Shown piece by piece: positions 8,284 to 15,694 of a stretch of DNA of 43,663 bases. A program made the position numbers and the translations under genes. The first letter of the stretch is position 1; each line of letters opens with the position of its first letter. The stretch is from Candidatus Helarchaeota archaeon (GTDB lineage: Archaea; Asgardarchaeota; Lokiarchaeia; Helarchaeales; HEL-GB-A), in NCBI GenBank assembly GCA_016840125.1, contig JAEOSY010000105.1, positions 1 through 43,663 on the forward strand, in the 5' to 3' direction. The notes beneath the pieces are model-generated. The model ran no database searches, had not been told where the DNA came from, and worked only from the letters and a program-made list of their open reading frames with translations.

Positions 8284-9300
8284 TCATTCGGTAAGCAATG
8301 TAAAGATATCAACGAGAGTTGGTTTTATTTTTTCTTTTCTTGCAAATAATTTTAGAACATGATAACAACTACTACAATATGTGGTAAGTAGCTCTCCCTT
8401 AAAGTCGTTAATCCGGATGCGTGCTATTTTCTCGATAGTTTTTTCGATGTGCATAATCCCCATCCCACCTCCACAACACCAGTGTTTCTCATTATCCATG
8501 ATTTGAAATCCACTCTCTTTTAGAACCTGCTCAACCTGTGAAATAACATGGTCAAAACCCCGATATTTCAATTGGCATAAATGTTGAATACTCAAGGTTT
8601 CAGAACGTTTTTGTTTTAATGGTTCCAGATAATCACTGACGTATACAACTTCAGGTTTTATTCCTGTATAGAAATGATTAAAGAGTTCAAAACACGCAGG
8701 ACACAGACAAATTACCTTTTTGAAGCCCGAATTGAAAATTTCGACGTTTTTTTGCATTAATTCTTCCAGTATCTCGGTTTCCCCCGAGTCAATAAGAGGG
8801 ATTCCGCAACAAACTTCTTTATCTAGGACGGTGAAATGAATTTCCTTTGATTGTAGATATCTAATTGCATTTAACGTATATTTCGGTATTTTTATTGTAC
8901 TCAAACAACCCATAAAAAGCAAAGTATCGCTGTCTTTTGAAATTTCCTCGGGAATTTTTAACCGATATTTTGATTGGTTAAAAGGAGTGTCAAATTTTCT
9001 ATAAGATTCTAGTATAAGTTCGGTACTTCGCGAGACAAACCCAGAATTATGTAACTTTCGTTTTAAATAATAACGGCTATTTGAAGTTTTACAAGCATTG
9101 CAGTGAACACAATTAAAAACATCTGAAAATATTTTCTTATCAGGTTTAAATAAAAATTGAACGAGATATAATAAGGCAGCTAAATCAGGCTCTAAGAAGT
9201 GCTCAGGATCAACTTCCTTTGTTGGACATAACTGGCGATCCTTGATTTTCTTATAATTTTTAAAATTTGTTTCCATCTTGATTTCAGGTTGTGGATCCAT
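8284..9300 (-). CDS. HdrD/GlpC-like iron-sulfur oxidoreductase (CCG domains)
   Basis: The 338-residue protein has two cysteine-rich CCG domains, visible as LLFMGC / EVCCGIP / CLCPAC and HLC / HWCCGGG / TYCSSC. Domains of this kind bind the unusual [4Fe-4S] clusters of heterodisulfide reductase HdrB/HdrD and also occur in glycolate and lactate oxidase subunits. An N-terminal segment holds C-x2-C-x2-C (CVHCNAC, about residues 62-68), but I see neither the usual fourth cysteine-proline nor a second ferredoxin set, so the N-terminal ferredoxin module looks reduced. No flavoprotein or HdrA gene lies alongside. Likely role: thiol/disulfide or electron-transfer chemistry; the substrate is not predictable. 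Start ATG 9300 has no strong SD; AGGA lies about 12 bases upstream. Confidence 0.8.
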   Translation of the reverse strand: MDPQPEIKMETNFKNYKKIKDRQLCPTKEVDPEHFLEPDLAALLYLVQFLFKPDKKIFSDVFNCVHCNACKTSNSRYYLKRKLHNSGFVSRSTELILESYRKFDTPFNQSKYRLKIPEEISKDSDTLLFMGCLSTIKIPKYTLNAIRYLQSKEIHFTVLDKEVCCGIPLIDSGETEILEELMQKNVEIFNSGFKKVICLCPACFELFNHFYTGIKPEVVYVSDYLEPLKQKRSETLSIQHLCQLKYRGFDHVISQVEQVLKESGFQIMDNEKHWCCGGGMGIMHIEKTIEKIARIRINDFKGELLTTYCSSCYHVLKLFARKEKIKPTLVDIFTLLTE

Positions 9301-9432
9301 TTTTAATTCGTTCCTGAATATAACTTATCTCGAATGTATTAATATAGAGTAAGAAACTAAGAGAGAAGCACTTATGAAGTTTCAAGTAACAAGTCAAATT
9401 AAAGGTATAGGCAGTTTTTGGTGAGAATAAAT

Positions 9433-9717
9433 ATGAATATTACTCTGTATACGAAACATGATTGTGATAGATGTAAAACCATAAAATCGTTTTTAAATGA
9501 GAAGAAAATACCCTTTATGGAAAAAGATATTGATTCTGATGAGGTCGTTCAAGAGCTAGTTGAGTCTGAATATATTATCGAAAATTTTTGTGATGAACAT
9601 CAATGTATTGTCACTACACCTATTGTAAAGGTGGATGGTTCTTGGATGTACAAAGAATTTTTTGATGAAGAGGGTAATTTTCAAGAAACTGACGCATTAA
9701 GAATCCTAGCTACTTGA
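9433..9717 (+). CDS. Glutaredoxin-like protein
   Basis: The gene encodes 94 residues. The N-terminus ITLYTKHDCDRCKTIKSFL is a classic glutaredoxin beta strand plus redox motif (CDRC, residues 11-14), followed by IPFMEKDID and the cis-proline segment TTPIVKVDG. Two further cysteines (about 61 and 66, FCDEHQC) are not typical and could form a second disulfide or metal site. I take ATG 9433 as start because GGTGAG lies eight bases upstream; the longer TTG (9418) and GTG (9421) alternatives overlap that SD. It is followed by rubrerythrin about 117 bases downstream, which has its own promoter-like box. Confidence 0.82.
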   Translation: MNITLYTKHDCDRCKTIKSFLNEKKIPFMEKDIDSDEVVQELVESEYIIENFCDEHQCIVTTPIVKVDGSWMYKEFFDEEGNFQETDALRILAT

Positions 9718-9781
9718 AGCAATTAAGAGAGCAATAGTTACCATATCAAATTTATAGCTTATGTTAAAAGTAAAATTGATT

Positions 9782-9792
9782 TTTATTTATAA
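9782..9792 (+). promoter_or_regulatory. TATA-like box of rubrerythrin
   Basis: TTTATTTATAA lies about 43-53 bases upstream of the ATG; the implied start site leaves a leader that contains AAGGAGGT. Positional inference. Confidence 0.45.
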
Positions 9793-9834
9793 TAAAAACA
9801 TGATTACTAACCGTATTCTTAAGGAGGTTAGATT

Positions 9835-10413
9835 ATGGCAAAAAGTTTGAAAGGAACTAAAACGGAGAAAAATCTCCTCGCGGCGTTTGCCGGAGAATCC
9901 CAAGCCCGAAATAGATATACTTTTTTTGCTTCGAAGGCAAGAAAAGAGGGATATAGACAGATTTCGGCGATTTTCGCAGAAACAGCAGCGAATGAGAAAG
10001 AACATGCAGAGAGATATTTTAATTTTCTAGAAGGTGGGATGGTGGAAATCCAAGCTGCATATCCCGCGGGAGTAATTGCTGATACGGTGGAAAATCTTAA
10101 AGAAGCAGCGGGAGGCGAACATGCGGAATGGACTGATATCTACCCGGGGTTTGCGGACATTGCCGAAGAAGAGGGGTTTCCGGAGGTAGCTGAAGCCTTC
10201 AGAAATATTAGTATTTCCGAAAAACAGCATGAGAAAAGATTTAATGAACTCCGAGAAAATCTAGAGAAAAAGAGAGTCTTTAAACGAGATAAGCCAGTGA
10301 AGTGGAAATGCAGTAACTGCGGCTTTATTCATGAAGGAAAAGAAGCACCTGACGTTTGCCCTGCCTGTCGTCACAAAAAAGAATATTTCGAAATACTAGG
10401 CGAAAACTGGTAG
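9835..10413 (+). CDS. rbr: Rubrerythrin
   Basis: The 192-residue protein has the full rubrerythrin layout. An N-terminal ferritin-like four-helix domain (about 1-140) carries the diiron motifs AGESQARNRYTFFA, ETAANEKEHA and ISISEKQHEKR. A C-terminal rubredoxin domain (about 155-192) has CSNCGFIHEG and CPAC. The family reduces hydrogen peroxide in anaerobes, taking electrons through the rubredoxin site. A near-perfect SD (AAGGAGGT) and TATA box suggest strong expression. Its place beside two glutaredoxin-like genes and a rubredoxin-like gene points to an oxidative-stress neighbourhood. It converges on mutL. Confidence 0.95.
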   Translation: MAKSLKGTKTEKNLLAAFAGESQARNRYTFFASKARKEGYRQISAIFAETAANEKEHAERYFNFLEGGMVEIQAAYPAGVIADTVENLKEAAGGEHAEWTDIYPGFADIAEEEGFPEVAEAFRNISISEKQHEKRFNELRENLEKKRVFKRDKPVKWKCSNCGFIHEGKEAPDVCPACRHKKEYFEILGENW

Positions 10414-10435
10414 ATATTCAAAAAATTATCAACCA

Positions 10436-10455
10436 ATTTTTACTTCTTTTTTTAT
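10436..10455 (+). terminator. T-rich terminator after rubrerythrin
   Basis: Two T runs (TTTTTACTTCTTTTTTTATT) lie 20-40 bases past the rubrerythrin stop, in the convergent gap before mutL. Consistent with archaeal U-tract termination. Confidence 0.4.
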
Positions 10456-12186
10456 TCAACGATGAAACTTACGTTCTAATTCACTTTTTGAGAAAGTTAT
10501 TATCGTTGGGCGATTATGGGCGCATACATATGGGTTATTGGTAGCCTGTAATTTCTGATAAATATCACGCATTTGACTCTGAGTGAGTTTATCCCCAGAT
10601 TTTACTGCAGCTTTGCACCCGTACAGCTGAGCAAGTTCCTCTCGGGAGGGAATTTTCTTGGATTTGGGGTCAATCTTTTCAAGTAATTCATCAATAACTA
10701 ATTGAATTTCTTCCTTCTTAATCACTTTTCCTAATATAATTGGTAACTTTGTAATTTGATAGGTATTTTTACCAAAGAGTTCAATTTCAAATCCGAAATT
10801 TTTCATGATCTCAAGTTTTGATTCCAAGATTTGCGAATCGTGTAGCGGAAATTCAAGGATAATGGGCTTCAGTAATGTTTGTGTTTGAATTGGACCTTGC
10901 TCCAGCTTTTTGAGAAATTGTTCAAACATTATCCGCTCATGTGCTGCATGTTGATCAATAATATAGAGGTTTTCATCATCTGAGGCGATAATAAATAGAG
11001 CATGAGTTTGCCCAATAATCTCAACTGGAGGTAACTTAGCTTCAGCGGGCAGTTCGGTTACGATCGCTTTATCAGATGTAATTTGTTCTGGAGGATGAAC
11101 GAGTTTTTGTTGAACTAAAGGGGTTTTTGGCAATTTTGGGACTTCTTCTTTTTGAATTACCTCAGTTTTCCGTTTGATTTCCATTTTTGGAATTAATTTT
11201 TCCCTATCGAATGAGTCGAGAATAACTTTATAGAGAGTATCAAAAACGAAAGTTTCTTGACTGAATTTTATTTCTTGTTTTGCTGGGTGAACATTAACGT
11301 CGATCATCGCAGGGGTAATTTCTATGGCGAGGACAATTACAGGGTGGCGATTTTTAGGTAGGATATTCTTGTAAGCTTCATCAATAACATCAATTATCAA
11401 CTTACTCTTGATATACCGTTGATTCACGAACAGTGAATAGAACTTACGAGTGCCGCGCCTGATTACGGGCTTGGAAACAAACCCAGAAATCTTTAAAACA
11501 TCACTAACGTACTCCACCGCAATCATATTTTTGACAATATCCTTGCCATAAATGAAAAAGAGTTTATCAAGGCGGTTGGAAACTGCAGGGGAATTTAAGA
11601 TCTCGTTACCATCATGATTTAATACAAAATGTACAGAATCATAAAGGAGCGAATAGTTTGTAACAATCTTTAAAATAGATTGAAATTCGGCTTGACTCGT
11701 TCGCAAAAATTTTAAACGAGCGGGAACATTAAAAAAGAGATTTTGAACCCGAACTGTAGTTCCATCACCCCGTTCTGCATCTTCAAATTTTATAATTTCG
11801 CTTCCTTTTACATTTATTTTCGTTCCAATGAGCGAATCTTTTTCTTTTGTGATTAATTCTACCTGAGATACTGCCGCAATAGATGCTAGAGCTTCACCCC
11901 GAAAACCTAATGTGTTAATGGTTTCTAAATCAGAAACGTCTGAAATTTTGCTTGTAGAGTATCTTTGGAATGCGAGTTTCGCATCTTCTGATGACATCCC
12001 GACTCCATCATCAATCAACTCTATTAGACGTTTCCCACCTTTCTTTACATTTAAGATAATTTTAGTTGAATTAGCATCAATCGCATTTTCCAGTAATTCT
12101 TTGACTACTGAAGCCGGATTTTGTACTACCTCTCCGGCGGCAATTTTAAGTCTGGTCTTTTCATCAAGAACCTTTATTTTTCCCAT
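10456..12186 (-). CDS. mutL: DNA mismatch repair protein MutL
   Basis: This complete 576-residue MutL starts KIKVLDEKTRLKIAAGEVVQNP, with the GHKL ATPase motifs ELLENAIDA, DDGVGM and TLGFRGEAL in the first ~110 residues. A central MutL-specific domain and a Pro/Lys-rich linker follow. The C-terminal dimerisation domain carries the endonuclease motif DQHAAHERIMFE and the supporting GCKAAVKSGD and CAHNRP segments. The nicking activity of strains lacking MutH should therefore be intact. It would work with the MutS encoded at 23.0-25.5 kb. Start ATG follows GGGTGA closely. In archaea MutS/MutL are patchy and usually regarded as bacterial acquisitions; nothing in the visible base composition marks this gene as recent. 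Confidence 0.96.
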   Translation of the reverse strand: MGKIKVLDEKTRLKIAAGEVVQNPASVVKELLENAIDANSTKIILNVKKGGKRLIELIDDGVGMSSEDAKLAFQRYSTSKISDVSDLETINTLGFRGEALASIAAVSQVELITKEKDSLIGTKINVKGSEIIKFEDAERGDGTTVRVQNLFFNVPARLKFLRTSQAEFQSILKIVTNYSLLYDSVHFVLNHDGNEILNSPAVSNRLDKLFFIYGKDIVKNMIAVEYVSDVLKISGFVSKPVIRRGTRKFYSLFVNQRYIKSKLIIDVIDEAYKNILPKNRHPVIVLAIEITPAMIDVNVHPAKQEIKFSQETFVFDTLYKVILDSFDREKLIPKMEIKRKTEVIQKEEVPKLPKTPLVQQKLVHPPEQITSDKAIVTELPAEAKLPPVEIIGQTHALFIIASDDENLYIIDQHAAHERIMFEQFLKKLEQGPIQTQTLLKPIILEFPLHDSQILESKLEIMKNFGFEIELFGKNTYQITKLPIILGKVIKKEEIQLVIDELLEKIDPKSKKIPSREELAQLYGCKAAVKSGDKLTQSQMRDIYQKLQATNNPYVCAHNRPTIITFSKSELERKFHR

Positions 12187-12358
12187 AATTTCACCCTAAC
12201 AAACCTCTTTTGCTATATTTCAAAGGGTGCTTAAAAATTTTTGATAAACCTTAATTACAAATTCAATAAAAAAGATTAAATGGATTTCCTCCAAAGTTAG
12301 TCCGAATAACATACAACAAATTATGTTAAAAATGAAATAAAATACAAGAGGTTTCATT

Positions 12359-13825
12359 ATGGTAGGAATTCGTTCATATGGTGTTTATGTACCAAAATAT
12401 AAATTACCTCGAAAGAGTATTGCAGAAGCTTGGGATTTCCCTAAGGCACCAGGAAACTTAACCGTTTCCAATCAAGATGAAGATAGTATCACCATGGCTG
12501 TCGCAGCAGGGCTTGAAGCCCTCGAGACTGCTGGTATTGACCCTAAGGAAATTGACGCGCTCTATTTTTGCACCACGACGCAACCTTACGTTGAAAAGCA
12601 AAATGCCGCAACTATAGCTAATGTGCTTGCACTTAGAGATGATTGTTTAACAGCAGATATCACGGACTCGACGAGAGCTGCTACAATTGCTCTCAGAAGT
12701 GCGTATGACGCAATAGCATCGGGCAATTCGAAAAATGTGCTCATTGTGGCAGCGGATAAGCGTTACGCTGAACCCTTGACGATGTATGAATATCAGTACG
12801 GAGATGGTGCGGCCGCACTTGTTGTCTCCGAAGGAGATGGGATTGCTAAAATTAACGGCTATCATAGCGTGACTTATGAATTAGTCGGTCCTTGGAGAAA
12901 TGAGGGCGATCTGCATACAAGACAGTTCGAGATTAAAGTCGAAACGAAGTTTGGTTACATGCAAAATGTAATAAAAGCAATTAAAGGATTGATGGAAAAG
13001 TTCGAGCTGACACCAGATGCGATCAAACGGGCAGCGTTTTATTGCCAGGATCCGCGCTCATATGGGCGGGTCGGAGGTGCGCTGAAGTTCAGTACGAAAG
13101 CACTTGCTGATAATCTCTTCCTAGATCATGGTAATACTGGAGCTGCATTAGCATTGCAGATTTTCATAGGGGGTTTAGAGCAAAAACCATCTATAAAACC
13201 TGAAGATAATATAATTTTTGCGAATTATGGGGATGGGGCTGATGCGTTTTACCTCCAAGGAACAGAAAACTTGCGGGCGGAAATTAAGAAGCATACAAAA
13301 TTCGGGAAGAAGCTAAGCAAGCGGATTGAAATGCCAAAATATACAGATTATCTTAAATCGAGATATCTCCTCAAAACGAAAGAACCCTTCACTCGAAAAT
13401 CCAGCAATGTAACTGTTTGGAGAGATGGGACTGCACTGAATCAGATGCTTGGATTCAAATGTAATAAATGTGGCACGATACAGTATCCATATATAATGAA
13501 GAATTGCATCGAATGTGGAAGTCAGGATATTACTCCAATGAAATTGAAGCGTAAAGGAGTTGTATATACATACTCTTTAGACCATCTAGTTAATTCAGAG
13601 TATTATGAAACTCCAGTTCCGCGATGTGTTATTGATTTGGAAGATGGGGGTCGGCTGTTACTTGACTTGACGGATGCTGATCCTTACGAAACATATGTGG
13701 GTATGCCGGTTGATTTAACCTTCCGTAAGCTCCACGAAGGTGGAGGATTTAAAAACTACTACTGGAAGGCTGTACCAGCACCAGGTGCAAAAAAACCTGA
13801 TGCGGCTGTTAAGGAGGCTGAATAA
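12359..13825 (+). CDS. HMG-CoA-synthase-like thiolase-fold protein fused to DUF35 (OB-fold)
   Basis: The gene encodes 488 residues. The first ~340 have the thiolase/HMG-CoA synthase fold and resemble archaeal HMG-CoA synthase (start VGIRSYGVYVPKY; GDGAAALVV; GNTGAA). The rest is a DUF35 module: a zinc ribbon with CNKCG and CIECG (about 367-388) and an OB-fold. In archaea the mevalonate-pathway thiolase and HMG-CoA synthase form a complex bridged by a separate DUF35 protein; here that bridge is fused on. By eye the nucleophile Cys is replaced (DSTRAAT, about T105, where the enzyme has FACKAGT), and the catalytic His segment FHQPN reads YCQDP (about C229). Standard HMG-CoA synthase activity is therefore doubtful; it may be a structural or acyl-CoA-binding partner of the thiolase one base downstream. 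SD AGAGGT. Confidence 0.82.
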   Translation: MVGIRSYGVYVPKYKLPRKSIAEAWDFPKAPGNLTVSNQDEDSITMAVAAGLEALETAGIDPKEIDALYFCTTTQPYVEKQNAATIANVLALRDDCLTADITDSTRAATIALRSAYDAIASGNSKNVLIVAADKRYAEPLTMYEYQYGDGAAALVVSEGDGIAKINGYHSVTYELVGPWRNEGDLHTRQFEIKVETKFGYMQNVIKAIKGLMEKFELTPDAIKRAAFYCQDPRSYGRVGGALKFSTKALADNLFLDHGNTGAALALQIFIGGLEQKPSIKPEDNIIFANYGDGADAFYLQGTENLRAEIKKHTKFGKKLSKRIEMPKYTDYLKSRYLLKTKEPFTRKSSNVTVWRDGTALNQMLGFKCNKCGTIQYPYIMKNCIECGSQDITPMKLKRKGVVYTYSLDHLVNSEYYETPVPRCVIDLEDGGRLLLDLTDADPYETYVGMPVDLTFRKLHEGGGFKNYYWKAVPAPGAKKPDAAVKEAE

Positions 13826-13826
13826 A

Positions 13827-15014
13827 ATGGGTCATATACGAAAAGGAAGTATAAAAGATAAAATCGCCATCATTGGGGTTGGCGCAACCAAGTTTGGAGA
13901 ACAATGGGAAAAGAGTCAGTATGATTTGCTCTTAGAAGCGGCAACCGATGCATTCAAAGATGCAGGGATAAAAGATCCTCAAGAAGAAATTGATGCAATT
14001 TGGAGTGGAATTCAATATTATTTCACAGGACTCTCGGGTGGGACAGCGGCAGACTCCCTGAAAATTTATGGGAAACCAGTGACTCGAGTCGAAAATTTCT
14101 GCGCATCTGGAATGGATGCATTTCGGAATGCTTGTTTTGCCGTGGCAAGTGGAAAAGAGGATATTGTCTTGGCTTGTGGTGTTGAGAAGCTCATGGATGA
14201 AGGAAGTGCAGGGCTTCCTGGATTCCGAGAGTTTGGACATCCTATCTTGACCTTACCGAGTGCACCAGCTATGTTTTGCTTTGCAGCATCTAGATCTTTT
14301 GCAGAGTATGGATGGACAAAGGAAGACCTTGCGCGAGTTGCTGTTAAAAACCATGATAACGGCGCAGAACATCCAAAGGCACACTTCAGAAAAAGAATTA
14401 CAATTGAGGCCGTTATGAAAGCCCCCATGATTGCAGATCCCCTTGGGCGTTACGATTGTTGTGCAATGAGTGATGGATCTGCTGCGCTAGTCGTTACCAC
14501 CCCCGAAATCGCGGAAAGCTATGCAGCCCATGCGAGTGATTATGTAACTGTAAAAGCTAACGCGTTATCAGTCAATACCTTATTCCCATGGTATAAACCC
14601 TCCTATACATTCTTAGGATTTCCAACCACTCAACAAGCCTCACAAGCAGCATACACAGAAGCAGGGATTACAGCAAAGGACGTTTCATTTGCGGAGGTCC
14701 ATGATTGTTTTACAATTACTGAGATGGTAAATTATCAGGACCTAGGATTCATTCCACAAGGGGAAGCAGCTCAATGGCTTAAAGATGGTGGTCCGATGCA
14801 TGACGGCGAAAAACCAGTTAATATCTCGGGTGGTTTAAAATGCTTTGGTCATCCCATTGGTGCAACAGGTTGTCGGATGCTCTATGAGGTTACGAAACAA
14901 CTTCAAAATCGAGCCGAAGGCAGACAAGTGAAGGATCCCGAATATGGCCTAGCACACAATCTTGGTGGCGCATTTACAGTCGCATCTGTAACAATCCTTG
15001 GTAAAAAACCATAA
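13827..15014 (+). CDS. Thiolase (SCP2-type acetyl-CoA acetyltransferase family)
   Basis: This 395-residue thiolase has the acyl-accepting Cys92 in ENFCASGMDA, the VHDCF motif (His292), and GHPIGATG (His342) near the end. The final motif reads HNLGG, as in SCP2-type and archaeal thiolases, instead of the Cys-containing end of classical thiolases. It would condense acetyl-CoA to acetoacetyl-CoA, or cleave longer 3-oxoacyl-CoAs, in the cytoplasm. The ATG was chosen because AAGGAGG precedes it by nine bases; the frame is open further upstream but that stretch lies within the preceding gene. Only one base separates it from the HMG-CoA-synthase-like/DUF35 gene, so the proteins are probably made as a complex. 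Role in isoprenoid synthesis versus acyl-CoA breakdown cannot be decided from this window. Confidence 0.9.
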   Translation: MGHIRKGSIKDKIAIIGVGATKFGEQWEKSQYDLLLEAATDAFKDAGIKDPQEEIDAIWSGIQYYFTGLSGGTAADSLKIYGKPVTRVENFCASGMDAFRNACFAVASGKEDIVLACGVEKLMDEGSAGLPGFREFGHPILTLPSAPAMFCFAASRSFAEYGWTKEDLARVAVKNHDNGAEHPKAHFRKRITIEAVMKAPMIADPLGRYDCCAMSDGSAALVVTTPEIAESYAAHASDYVTVKANALSVNTLFPWYKPSYTFLGFPTTQQASQAAYTEAGITAKDVSFAEVHDCFTITEMVNYQDLGFIPQGEAAQWLKDGGPMHDGEKPVNISGGLKCFGHPIGATGCRMLYEVTKQLQNRAEGRQVKDPEYGLAHNLGGAFTVASVTILGKKP

Positions 15015-15018
15015 AATA

Positions 15019-15041
15019 ACTATTTTCTTTCTTTTTTTTAG
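15019..15041 (+). terminator. T-rich terminator after the thiolase
   Basis: A long run of T with a few C (CTATTTTCTTTCTTTTTTTT) starts five bases past the stop codon, between convergent genes. Confidence 0.45.
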
Positions 15042-15059
15042 AATTAATTAGAAGGTTAC

Positions 15060-15566
15060 TTAGGATTTCTTTTTTTTCTTTTTCCCCAGTTGCATAAATT
15101 CTATGATAATCCCATACGTCTCTTCCGTATCCATGTAAGCCCATCGAATCGCGCCCACAGCAGTTCCGGTTTGTAGGATGTCTATCCCATGCTCTTTCGC
15201 CTTAGCAATTTCTTCTTCGATATCATCCACAAAAAGACCAAGATGGTGAAGACCGCCACCAGTTCGCTGTAAAAATTCAGCTTGACAACATTCCCCACTC
15301 ACAACCTCAATCAATTCTAACTGGACAGCACCAAAGAATGCCAATCCGTTTGTAATTTGAAAGGTTTGCGTTTTTCCTTTATAGATAATTTCTTCCGGAG
15401 GTCGTTCCAATATCTGAAAAGGCCCTATACCAAGAATTTCTTCCAATAATTTCGCAGAGGATCTTGCATCTTTAACAATAATCCCTATCTGATTTATTTT
15501 TTTCACATTAAACGGTTTAGTCATCTTTAACGCCTTAGAATTACTATTCGCTAGGGATTCGAACAT
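15060..15566 (-). CDS. VOC-family protein (methylmalonyl-CoA epimerase-like)
   Basis: The gene encodes 168 residues with two beta-alpha-beta-beta-beta modules of the vicinal-oxygen-chelate fold: NQIGIIVKDARSSAKLLEEILGIGPF near the start and LHHLGLFVDDIEEEIAKAKEHGI in the second half, ending YGIIIEFMQ. The H (LHH), Q/E and final E positions that bind metal are recognisable; the first ligand is Q rather than H. Closest in feel are methylmalonyl-CoA epimerase and related glyoxalase/bleomycin-resistance proteins; the exact substrate is uncertain. The C-terminus is lysine-rich. The start is uncertain: ATG 15566 has no SD, and ATG 15524 (MTKPFN) leaves the fold complete and may be the true one. The neighbouring thiolase operon makes an acyl-CoA substrate plausible. 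Confidence 0.75.
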   Translation of the reverse strand: MFESLANSNSKALKMTKPFNVKKINQIGIIVKDARSSAKLLEEILGIGPFQILERPPEEIIYKGKTQTFQITNGLAFFGAVQLELIEVVSGECCQAEFLQRTGGGLHHLGLFVDDIEEEIAKAKEHGIDILQTGTAVGAIRWAYMDTEETYGIIIEFMQLGKKKKKKS

Positions 15567-15694
15567 CCATTGAAATAGTTTTTGTAAAAAAATAGAGTTT
15601 ATTGCTTAAATGATTATCTTCCAGCTATTTATTTTGTAGAAGAAAAGTATTGTGAGCATTGTTGAAAAATAAAAGGACGAAAAAAAGAATAAGC

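Noticed and set aside
13740..13826. 5' extension of the thiolase reading frame
   Set aside because: It lies within the end of the upstream gene; the ATG at 13827 has AAGGAGG at a good distance and begins the conserved domain.
13932..14428. Antisense ORFs of 102 and 120 codons inside the thiolase gene
   Set aside because: They are shadows of a well-conserved gene in other frames, with no SD and no recognisable motifs.
15060..15566. Firm assignment as methylmalonyl-CoA epimerase
   Set aside because: The VOC fold is clear, but the first metal ligand is Gln and no mutase gene is nearby, so only the family is called.
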